Positions 26,621 through 32,016 of a stretch of DNA of 32,016 nt are shown here, piece after piece. Position 1 is the first letter of the stretch. Each line of letters opens with the position of its first letter. The notes under the pieces are model-generated. The model made no database searches, was not told the DNA's origin, and saw nothing but the letters and a program-made list of their open reading frames with translations. The DNA comes from Clostridia bacterium (GTDB lineage: Bacteria; Bacillota; Clostridia; TANB77; CAG-508): positions 1-32,016 of the forward strand of contig JAFXGW010000029.1 in NCBI GenBank assembly GCA_017536685.1, read 5' to 3'. Both the position numbers and the translations under genes were made by a program.

Positions 26621-27133
26621 ATTTTTATATTCACTTGTAATTATTTTAACCATTTCTTCTGGAGTTTCACTACAGTTGTTATTTAACCATTTTTTTATTA
26701 TTGCATTAAGACCTGCTCTAAAAAATTCTATATGATAATCTATGAATTCATTATTATAGTATTTTGTTGCTAAAATAGTATTATAATGAGTTGCAGGAGT
26801 TATGGATATATCTTCAAGTTTAAAATATGTTTTAAAAAAGATTTGATTTTCTTTTATGTGAGTGAAGAGGTTTAAATATCCATTAGGGTCTTGTTTAGAA
26901 TTTTGAGAACTTTGAAACTCTGCAAAATCATCTGCCATTTTTTCTTTAACTTTTTCTGCTAAATCGTAAATATCTATATAATTAGCGTAGAAAGTAGAAC
27001 GGTTCAAACCAGCTTTTTCACAAATTGTAGAAATTGAAATTTCGCTAATATTTTTTCTTTGAATTAATTGAACAAATATTCTTTCAATTTTTTCTTGTGA
27101 GTCTTTTCTTCTTTTATTATTTGAAACATTCAT
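26615..27133 (-). CDS. TetR-family transcriptional regulator
   Basis: This 172-residue regulator has an N-terminal helix-turn-helix (ISISTICEKAGLNRSTFYANY, about residues 33-53) followed by the D-I-Y-D-L linker usual in TetR/AcrR proteins. The larger C-terminal domain fits the DhaS-like TetR C-terminal type and would bind an unknown ligand. The start at 27133 (MNVSNN) is chosen because AAGGAG lies seven bases upstream; the frame extends seven codons further. It is divergent from the 27275 gene, and the spacer has two similar short palindromes, so it probably represses itself and that small operon. Confidence 0.88.
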   Translation of the reverse strand: MNVSNNKRRKDSQEKIERIFVQLIQRKNISEISISTICEKAGLNRSTFYANYIDIYDLAEKVKEKMADDFAEFQSSQNSKQDPNGYLNLFTHIKENQIFFKTYFKLEDISITPATHYNTILATKYYNNEFIDYHIEFFRAGLNAIIKKWLNNNCSETPEEMVKIITSEYKNK

Positions 27134-27159
27134 AAAGCATCTCCTTATTTTCATTATTC

Positions 27160-27238
27160 CAACAAATGTTTAAAATTGTTGATTGTTTTTAATATCTGAA
27201 TTTATTATACTATAATTAAGTTAAGGCAACAAGTGTTG
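27160..27238 (+). promoter_or_regulatory. Divergent promoter region with two candidate TetR operators
   Basis: CAACAAATGTTT (27160-27171) and CAACAAGTGTTG (27227-27238) are related near-palindromes. Between them lies a promoter for the rightward genes: TTGTTT (27183-27188), 17 bases, TATACT (27206-27211). The second site covers the expected start of the transcript, the first lies between this promoter and tetR. The arrangement fits autoregulation and repression, by inference. Confidence 0.55.
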
Positions 27239-27274
27239 TAATAATAATATTTAAAACAAAAGGAGAAAAGAAAA

Positions 27275-27508
27275 ATGGGAAAATTAAAAGATGCTAATAA
27301 GAAAATTGAAGAAACAGTTGTAGAAGGATATAAAAAAGTTGAGGAAAATGTTGTAGGAGGATACAAAAAAGTTGAAAACAAATTTGTTGACAAATTCTTA
27401 AGAAAAGATGGAGAAACTATTGAAGAAGCTAAAGAAAGAGTTATAAAAGAACAAAAAGAATTAGAAGAAAAGAATAAAAGAATCATAGAAAGACAACAAG
27501 AAAAATAG
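27275..27508 (+). CDS. Small helical repeat protein, probably stress-related
   Basis: The 77 residues are highly charged and entirely helical in character. Two near-identical units, VVEGYKKVEEN and VVGGYKKVENK, are followed by a third weaker one (FVDKFL) and then an E/K-rich coil. There is no signal peptide or membrane segment; the repeats look amphipathic and could lie on a membrane or self-associate. AAAGGAG lies upstream of the ATG. Similar short proteins next to TetR regulators and small membrane proteins are familiar from Clostridia, but I know of no assigned function. It is the first gene after the candidate TetR-controlled promoter. Confidence 0.75.
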   Translation: MGKLKDANKKIEETVVEGYKKVEENVVGGYKKVENKFVDKFLRKDGETIEEAKERVIKEQKELEEKNKRIIERQQEK

Positions 27509-27564
27509 TAGAAGATTCACAAAAATATGTGAAAAAATAATTAATAAAAATTGGAGGAAAATTT

Positions 27565-27963
27565 ATGAAAAAAGAAACTTTATTAGAAATTATTTTAGGA
27601 ACAGTTGGTGGTTTAGTTTTTGCAATAGGAATGTGTATGTGCTTAATACCTGAATGGAACTTATTTAAAGCAGGAGTTATAACAGTAATAATCGGATTTA
27701 TAATCTTACTTGCAATAATTCCAATTTATAGAAAAGATCATCCTAAAAAAGAACGTGGACCAATTAATTGGGGACTAGTAGGAACATTCGCTGTTGGTAT
27801 AGTAGGTTCACTTTTAATGGGATTTGGTATGAGTAAAATAATGGTTGGAACACCAGAAACAGCTGATATGATTGTTGGATTAATCACAGGAGTTGTTGGT
27901 TTACTAATTTGTGTTTTAAATTATCCAGTATATGCTTATATTAAAGGAAATAAAGAAAATTAA
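27565..27963 (+). CDS. Hypothetical four-helix membrane protein
   Basis: The 132 residues have four membrane segments in two pairs: about 8-28 and 35-53, then, after a basic loop (RKDHPKKERG), 67-86 and 100-121. Cys-Met-Cys lies in the first hairpin near CLIPEWN. The family is not recognised. GGAGG is seven bases before the ATG. It follows the helical repeat protein by 56 bases with no terminator, so the two are probably one TetR-controlled operon. A role in membrane stress is a guess from position only. Confidence 0.75.
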   Translation: MKKETLLEIILGTVGGLVFAIGMCMCLIPEWNLFKAGVITVIIGFIILLAIIPIYRKDHPKKERGPINWGLVGTFAVGIVGSLLMGFGMSKIMVGTPETADMIVGLITGVVGLLICVLNYPVYAYIKGNKEN

Positions 27964-27975
27964 TGTATAAGAAGT

Positions 27976-28009
27976 AATAGAAGAAAGCTAAAAATAGTTT
28001 TCTTCTATT
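27976..28009 (+). terminator. Hairpin after the four-helix membrane protein
   Basis: AATAGAAGAAA (27976-27986) pairs with TTTCTTCTATT (27999-28009), an 11-bp stem, but almost no T-run follows. It could be a weak terminator or a transcript-end stabiliser. The next ribosome site starts 10 bases on. Confidence 0.5.
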
Positions 28010-28030
28010 TGTGATATAAAGGAAAATAAA

Positions 28031-28672
28031 ATGGGAGAAATAATAAAAATTATTAAAGAATTAAATAAGCAAGATAGGATAGTATTATTTTTAATTGGAT
28101 CAACAATAATTAATTTGTCTGCAGGAACAATTAAATTTGTATTATCACTTACAATACCTTCAATGTGGTTTTTTGTCAATGCATTATTTAGTTTAGTACT
28201 AGCTTGTTGTCGATTTTTGACAATTAGAAAATATGGGAAAATAAGAAGGATTAAAGATAAAGCTAAAAAAATTGAATTGGGATACAGTGTTTATATAAAT
28301 AATGGTATTTTATTAATTCTAGTTGGAATTGCGTACTTTTTTGTAAGTTCGTATATGTATTATAAAGGAACTAATACTAATATGCATGAATATATAACTT
28401 ATTTAGTAGCTTTATTCGCATTTTCTTCAATAGGAAGTGCCATTTATGGGATGGTAAAATATAAAAGAAATAATGAACCGATTATGAAAGGAATAAAAAT
28501 AACAAACTTTGCTAATGCTTTAACATCTATTGTTTTAACACAAGTTGTATTATTAGACACTTATGCAGAAGGGTATGATTCAACACTAAATGGTTATACA
28601 GGAATGGGAGTAAGCTTAATAATAATGTGTTTGGGGTTATTTATGATAATAACTGCCAAAAAAGATATTTAA
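28031..28672 (+). CDS. Hypothetical multi-span membrane protein
   Basis: This 213-residue protein has about six hydrophobic segments in three pairs (about 18-37 and 45-62, 93-110 and 123-140, 160-177 and 190-207). The loops between pairs are strongly basic (for example KIRRIKDKAKK). No family motif is recognised and no catalytic or metal-binding pattern is obvious. AAAGGA lies eight bases before the ATG. It follows the four-helix gene after a hairpin, and could share its transcript or be read separately. A palindrome overlaps the stop codon. Confidence 0.7.
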   Translation: MGEIIKIIKELNKQDRIVLFLIGSTIINLSAGTIKFVLSLTIPSMWFFVNALFSLVLACCRFLTIRKYGKIRRIKDKAKKIELGYSVYINNGILLILVGIAYFFVSSYMYYKGTNTNMHEYITYLVALFAFSSIGSAIYGMVKYKRNNEPIMKGIKITNFANALTSIVLTQVVLLDTYAEGYDSTLNGYTGMGVSLIIMCLGLFMIITAKKDI

Positions 28673-28773
28673 CAAATTACAATTTTGTAATTTGTTAGAT
28701 AAATAGTAATTTATTGTTATGGTTGTAGTAAATAGTGCTAGTTGTAAAGCAAACGACTAGCACAAAATTTTTT
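28671..28773 (+). terminator. Two hairpins after the membrane protein gene
   Basis: AACAAATTACA (28671-28681) pairs with TGTAATTTGTT (28686-28696) at the stop codon, with no T-run. GTGCTAGTTG (28735-28744) pairs with CGACTAGCAC (28754-28763), one G-T wobble, followed by AAAATTTTTTT. The second is the likelier terminator and insulates the hsp20 promoter. Confidence 0.65.
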
Positions 28774-28790
28774 GTGAAAATTCTGCAATT

Positions 28791-28833
28791 TTAGCACTCT
28801 ACTATTGACATTGCTAAAAAATAGTGATATTAT
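28791..28833 (+). promoter_or_regulatory. CIRCE-like operator overlapping the hsp20 promoter
   Basis: TTAGCACTC (28791-28799), nine bases, CATTGCTAA (28809-28817) fits the CIRCE consensus TTAGCACTC-N9-GAGTGCTAA with a perfect left arm and 7 of 9 in the right. It overlaps the -35 of TTGACA (28805-28810), 17 bases, TATTAT (28828-28833). HrcA bound here would block the promoter and release it on heat shock. The leader to the hsp20 ATG is about 85 bases. Confidence 0.75.
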
Positions 28834-28926
28834 AAAACTGTTAAAAATAATAGATATCTTTTAATAATTAAATATGTGCTACCTAAAAGGGTGTCAACAC
28901 ATAAAAATGAAAGGAAGTAGATTGAT

Positions 28927-29349
28927 ATGATGATGATACCAAGAATAAAAAACGAATTTGATTTATTAGGAGAAATGTTTGCAGATCCATTTTTTACAGA
29001 ACATGAAAGCAAAATAATGAAAACAGATATTAAAGAGAAAACAGACAAATACTTAATTGGTATTGAGCTACCAGGATATCAAAAAGAGAATATAAAAATA
29101 GATGTAGAAGATGGATATTTAACAGTACATGCAGAAATCAATTCTGATAATGAAGAAAAAGAAGAAGGAAAGTTTGTAAGAAGAGAAAGATATGTAGGCT
29201 CATGTTCAAGAAGTTTCTATGTAGGTAATGAAGTAAAAAGTGAAGATATAAAAGCATCTTTTAAAAATGGAATTCTAAAAATAGAAGTACCAAAAAAAGA
29301 ATATAAGAAAGAATTGCCTGAAAAAAAATATATACAAATTGAAGATTAA
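28927..29349 (+). CDS. Small heat-shock protein (Hsp20/alpha-crystallin)
   Basis: Hsp20 proteins form ATP-independent oligomers that hold unfolding proteins for DnaK and GroEL. The 140 residues have a short N-terminal arm (MMMIPRI), the alpha-crystallin beta-sandwich (about 35-125) with IELPGYQKENI and the conserved A-x-F-K-N-G-I-L-K-I motif, and a short lysine-rich tail ending in an I-x-I-type sequence (YIQIED) that binds a neighbouring subunit. AAAGGAAG lies nine bases before the ATG. The CIRCE-like operator upstream suggests HrcA control, and the long leader leaves room for an RNA element. A strong terminator follows, so it is a single-gene unit. Confidence 0.93.
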   Translation: MMMIPRIKNEFDLLGEMFADPFFTEHESKIMKTDIKEKTDKYLIGIELPGYQKENIKIDVEDGYLTVHAEINSDNEEKEEGKFVRRERYVGSCSRSFYVGNEVKSEDIKASFKNGILKIEVPKKEYKKELPEKKYIQIED

Positions 29350-29362
29350 TTTAATATTTCAG

Positions 29363-29399
29363 AAGTTAGATATTTAATCTAGAAATATCTAACTTTTTT
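29363..29399 (+). terminator. Terminator after hsp20
   Basis: AAGTTAGATATTT (29363-29375) pairs with AAATATCTAACTT (29383-29395), a 13-bp stem, followed by T to 29399. Confidence 0.9.
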
Positions 29400-29432
29400 A
29401 TATTATAGCCATTTCAACAATTTATAATTAGT

Positions 29433-29462
29433 TTGGAAGGTGTGTTTTTTTTATGTTACAAT
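29433..29462 (+). promoter_or_regulatory. Promoter of the antiporter gene
   Basis: TTGGAA (29433-29438), 18 bases, TACAAT (29457-29462). It leaves a leader of about 75 bases before the ATG at 29543. Confidence 0.5.
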
Positions 29463-29542
29463 GCTTATAAATAAAAAAATAAGAAGATATTTACTTTAAT
29501 AAGAAAAGTAGTATATTAATGTGTATAAAAAGAGGGAAAAAA

Positions 29543-30796
29543 ATGGAAAATATATTATTAAGTATAGGAATTGCATTAGCTGTAGGGTTATTAATGTCTA
29601 GAATTGTAAAAAGGTTAAAATTACCTGCAGTTACAGGATATTTAGTAGGAGGTATTTTAATTGGACCGTATTGCTTAGGAAGATTAGGGATAGATGGAAT
29701 TGGGTTTACAAATATGGATGAAGTGCATAACATAAAAGTATTATCTGAAATTGCACTAGGATTTATAGCCTTTTCTATTGGTAATGAATTTAGAATATCA
29801 CAATTAAGAAAAAATGGAAAAATATCTTTGATAATTGGAATTGTACAAGCTCTAGTTGCAACTTTAGTTGTTGATATTGGGCTATATTTATTACATTTAG
29901 TACTGGGAGAAAGATTACCTATATCTGCGGTAATTACATTAGGAGCTATAGCAGCAGCTACAGCACCAGCGGCAACTTTGATGGTTATTCACCAATATGA
30001 AGCAAAAGGAAAATTAACAGATATATTAATGCCTGTAGTTGCAATAGATGATGCAGTTGGACTTATAATATTTGCGATATCTTTTGGAATTGCAAAAGTA
30101 ATTGCAAGTGGAACTTATAATTTGGCTGCAATATTACTAGAACCTATTTTAGAAATAGTAATATCTATTGTAATAGGTTCAATAGTGGGAACACTATTAA
30201 CTTTATCAGAAAAACATTTTAAGTCTAGAGGTAAAAGAATGTCTGTTATTGTAACATCAGTAATACTAGCAGTTGCAATATCTATGATGGAATTTCAAAT
30301 TGGAGGATTAACTGTTACTATTTCTTCACTATTATTATGTATGATGTTAGGAACTACGTTTTGTAATGAAAGTGAATTTGAGTTTTCTAATAATTTGATG
30401 GAGAGAACAGACCGTTGGGCAACGCCATTTGTTATCTTATTTTTTGTAATTAGTGGTGCAGAGTTGGAATTAAGTGTATTTACTAATATTACTATAGTTA
30501 TAATAGGAATGGCATTTATAATAACACGTTCAATAGGAAAATATTTGGGAGCATATTTTAGTGCAAAAGCAATGAAGTGCGATAAAAACGTTATAAAATA
30601 CTTAGGAATAACTCTTTTGCCACAAGCAGGTGTTGCTTTAGGCATGTGTATAAAAGCACAAGAACTTGGAGAAACAGGAAATTTAATAAAAAATATAGTA
30701 TTATTTGCTGTTTTAATTTATGAACTCGTTGGACCATATTTAACAAAACAATGTTTAATAAAAGCTGGAGATATAACTTTAAATGAAGAAAATTAA
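29543..30796 (+). CDS. Cation:proton antiporter (Na+/H+ exchanger domain family)
   Basis: This 417-residue inner-membrane protein of the Na+/H+ exchanger superfamily has about 12-13 hydrophobic segments. LPAVTGYLVGGILIGP near the N-terminus is the usual first motif. AAATAPAATLMV and then VVAIDDAVGL hold the ion-binding pair Asp169-Asp170, a pattern seen in electrogenic exchangers. A later helix has LPQAGVALG. No C-terminal TrkA-N or USP domain is attached, unlike KefB/KefC. The ATG at 29543 is preferred over 29519 because AGAGGG lies just before it. Exported ion and stoichiometry are unknown; Na+ is likely. It has its own promoter and terminator, in a block of stress-related genes. Confidence 0.88.
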   Translation: MENILLSIGIALAVGLLMSRIVKRLKLPAVTGYLVGGILIGPYCLGRLGIDGIGFTNMDEVHNIKVLSEIALGFIAFSIGNEFRISQLRKNGKISLIIGIVQALVATLVVDIGLYLLHLVLGERLPISAVITLGAIAAATAPAATLMVIHQYEAKGKLTDILMPVVAIDDAVGLIIFAISFGIAKVIASGTYNLAAILLEPILEIVISIVIGSIVGTLLTLSEKHFKSRGKRMSVIVTSVILAVAISMMEFQIGGLTVTISSLLLCMMLGTTFCNESEFEFSNNLMERTDRWATPFVILFFVISGAELELSVFTNITIVIIGMAFIITRSIGKYLGAYFSAKAMKCDKNVIKYLGITLLPQAGVALGMCIKAQELGETGNLIKNIVLFAVLIYELVGPYLTKQCLIKAGDITLNEEN

Positions 30797-30828
30797 AAAA
30801 TAAATAAAAAATATAAACAAAAAATATG

Positions 30829-30864
30829 AGTAAGTAATTAAAGTTTTGGAAATTACTTACTTTT
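30829..30864 (+). terminator. Terminator after the antiporter gene
   Basis: AGTAAGTAATT (30829-30839) pairs with AATTACTTACT (30851-30861), followed by a short T-run. The -35 of the next small promoter overlaps it. Confidence 0.8.
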
Positions 30865-30931
30865 ATGCTATAATCATAGCGATAAATTACAATTTATCGA
30901 TTAGTTTGAAAAATAACTAATCGATTTTTTT
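30846..30931 (+). ncRNA. Candidate short transcript: promoter followed at once by alternative hairpins
   Basis: TTGGAA (30846-30851), 17 bases, TATAAT (30869-30874) would start a transcript near 30881. CGATAAATT (30880-30888) can pair with AATTTATCG (30891-30899). ATCGATTAGTT (30896-30906) can pair with AACTAATCGAT (30915-30925) followed by a T-run, a terminator. The two hairpins share four bases, so they compete. The product would be about 50 nt with no reading frame, either a small RNA or an attenuator remnant. Part of 30797-31409, a 613-base stretch with no coding gene that also holds the repeats and leader listed below. Confidence 0.45.
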
Positions 30932-30942
30932 AAGCTAATATT

Positions 30943-31020
30943 GACTTCCATTCTGTTTTTTTGGAAGTCAGTTGGAAGACAATTTAAAATAAAGCATACA
31001 ATATTAAAATGGATAAAAGT
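30943..31020 (+). repeat. Diverged copy of the dispersed repeat (R2a)
   Basis: CATTCTG-TTTTTT, the tandem TTGGAAGTCAG-TTGGAAGACA, AATTTAAAATAAA and AATGGATAAA follow the same order as the conserved copies (TTGGAGACA twice, AATTTGAAATAAA, AATGGATAAA). TGACTTCC (30942-30949) also pairs with GGAAGTCA (30963-30970). It lies directly after the small terminator and just left of the intact right copy. Confidence 0.55.
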
Positions 31021-31072
31021 ATTGGAACTCTATGTAATTATACTTTTTATGTTGTGAGTTTTGTAATAATGT

Positions 31073-31293
31073 AAGACAAAAATAAAAAACTAGCAATTCT
31101 TACTTACGTAAGTATTTGCTAGTTTTTCTATGGAGGCGCCAACCCTTCTTGCCTTTTGAAAGTATTGATAAATAAGCATTTTATTTTTAATTGGAGACAT
31201 TGGAGACAAAATTTGAAATAAATGTAATCAAATGGGTAAATTGAAATTGTTTTATTATTATGATATTATACTAATCGATAAATAGTAATTTGT
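31073..31293 (+). repeat. Dispersed repeat, right copy (R2b)
   Basis: Same orientation as 26389-26578, with 31128-31223 identical to 26415-26510. It keeps a complete hairpin missing from the left copy: AAAAACTAGCAA (31085-31096) pairs with TTGCTAGTTTTT (31116-31127) around an inner ACTTAC-GTAAGT palindrome, a two-way terminator. It ends in the promoter TTGAAA-N17-TATTAT (31241-31269) and ACTAATCGAT. The unit is thus a terminator, a conserved block with tandem GGAGACA, and an outward promoter. Confidence 0.9.
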
Positions 31294-31409
31294 AGGGCAA
31301 ATTATGATTACTCAACTATTCGTTGATACAAAAAATACCCCACTCAACGATTAGTATGTGTATTTTTTCAAAATAATAATTTACACTTGAATTGAAGGAG
31401 GTAGTAAGT
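31241..31409 (+). promoter_or_regulatory. Promoter and structured leader of the XRE regulator gene
   Basis: TTGAAA (31241-31246), 17 bases, TATTAT (31264-31269); start near 31276, leader about 135 bases. TCGTTGA (31320-31326) can pair either with TCAAC at 31312-31316 or with TCAACGA at 31344-31350; the latter pairing crosses a terminator-like stem, AAAAAATAC (31330-31338) with GTATTTTTT (31360-31368). ATACTAATCG (31268-31277) and CGATTAGTAT (31348-31357) are perfect inverted arms and could be operators. The layout suggests attenuation or autorepression. Confidence 0.5.
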
Positions 31410-32016
31410 ATGGATCAGATTAAAATTGGAAAATTTATAGCTGAATGTAGAAAAAAGAATAACTTAACACAAATGCAACTTGCAGAGAAATTAAACATTA
31501 CAGATAGAGCTATATCTAAATGGGAAAACGGAAAAGGAATGCCTGATTCATCAATAATGCTTGATTTATGCAATGAACTTAAAATAAGTGTAAATGAATT
31601 ATTAAGTGGGGAGGTAATTAAAGTGGAGGATTATAAAAAACAAGCTGAAGAAAATTTATTAAAAATGGAAAAAGAAAGAGAAGAAAAAGACAAACAATTA
31701 TTAAATTTGGAGATTGTTATAGGTTATTTCTCATCATTAACATTTTTAATTCTAATATTTGTAGCATCTTTTGTAGAAATGCAATCTTGGATTAGACTTA
31801 TTTTAATAGTATTTGGTTCTATAGTATTTGCAGTAGGAGTTAGTAAGGCAATAAAAATAGAACAAACAGCAGGATACTATGAATGTGATAAATGTCATTA
31901 TAAATATGTACCAGAATATTCAAGTGTATTTTGGGCTATGCACATGGGAAGAACAAGATATATGAAATGTCCAAAATGTAATGAAAAAAGTTGGCAGAAA
32001 AAAGTAATAAGTAAAT
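31410..32016 (+). CDS. XRE-family regulator with two membrane helices and a zinc ribbon (3' end outside window)
   Basis: 202 residues are visible and the frame is still open at the edge. Residues 1-66 are a Cro/CI-type helix-turn-helix domain with QMQLAEKLNITDRAISKWENG. A charged linker follows (about 70-98). Two membrane segments come next (about 100-121 and 126-147), then a zinc-ribbon-like part with C-x2-C pairs in YECDKCHY and MKCPKCNE. The DNA-binding part is therefore tied to the membrane, and the ribbon may sense or bind something on the cytosolic side. AAGGAGG is a strong ribosome site eight bases before the ATG. Its promoter lies inside repeat R2b. Ligand and targets are unknown; self-control through the upstream inverted repeat is plausible. 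Confidence 0.88.
   Translation, partial: MDQIKIGKFIAECRKKNNLTQMQLAEKLNITDRAISKWENGKGMPDSSIMLDLCNELKISVNELLSGEVIKVEDYKKQAEENLLKMEKEREEKDKQLLNLEIVIGYFSSLTFLILIFVASFVEMQSWIRLILIVFGSIVFAVGVSKAIKIEQTAGYYECDKCHYKYVPEYSSVFWAMHMGRTRYMKCPKCNEKSWQKKVISK

Noticed and set aside
27205..27486. Reverse frame opposite the small helical repeat gene
   Set aside because: Ser/Phe-rich mirror of the Lys/Glu-rich plus-strand protein; no ribosome site. The plus frame has promoter, AAAGGAG and repeats.
28840..28926. ROSE or fourU RNA thermometer in the hsp20 leader
   Set aside because: I could not find a convincing pairing that masks AAAGGAAG; only a partial CTAC/GTAG match is visible.

Overview
The window is very AT-rich DNA from a Gram-positive, endospore-forming bacterium, most likely an uncultured Clostridia-type Firmicute. 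SpoIIE and YpeB are sporulation and germination proteins. A Spo0A-box-like site lies in front of spoIIE, the translation starts have strong AGGAGG-type ribosome sites, and the first gene encodes a surface protein with a sortase-like or membrane C-terminal anchor. The standard code fits: long reading frames end at TAA or TAG, and TGA is not used as a sense codon. I saw no rRNA, tRNA, CRISPR array, transposase or integrase.

Layout: (1) 2-4138 is the 3' part of a giant modular SdrD-B-type surface protein. (2) 4.4-9.6 kb holds spoIIE, a reverse-strand MurG/MGDG-synthase-type glycosyltransferase, and ypeB. (3) 9.7-13.5 kb is an envelope cluster: alpha/beta hydrolase, membrane-anchored MurF-like ligase, and a D-Ala-D-Ala ligase with an unusual glycine-rich insertion. 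(4) 13.5-17.7 kb has a J-domain chaperone, two unrecognised small proteins and a solitary VirD4/TraG-type coupling ATPase, split by a one-base frameshift exactly at Walker A. (5) 17.9-22.1 kb carries an SbcD/YhaO-like nuclease, an SbcC/YhaN-like ATPase and prfA. (6) 22.1-26.2 kb has a ZIP metal transporter, a small membrane protein (both reverse strand), a MecA_N-type class B penicillin-binding protein and a DUF1653 protein.

(7) 26.2-32.0 kb looks like accessory DNA. A ~190-220 bp repeat, with a 96-bp block identical in both copies, flanks a 4.5-kb set of stress and membrane genes: TetR regulator, helical repeat protein, two membrane proteins, Hsp20 with a CIRCE-like operator, and a cation/proton antiporter. 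Each repeat carries tandem GGAGACA motifs and ends in a sigma-A-like promoter. Older, diverged copies sit beside each one, and a fragment of a mobile-element RhuM gene is trapped at the left copy. The right copy leads into a leader with competing hairpins and an XRE/zinc-ribbon membrane regulator cut by the window edge.

The most interesting items are the repeat and its promoter/leader architecture, the orphan coupling protein with its two unknown partners, and the glycine-rich insertion in Ddl. All calls come from reading the sequence; no database search was run.
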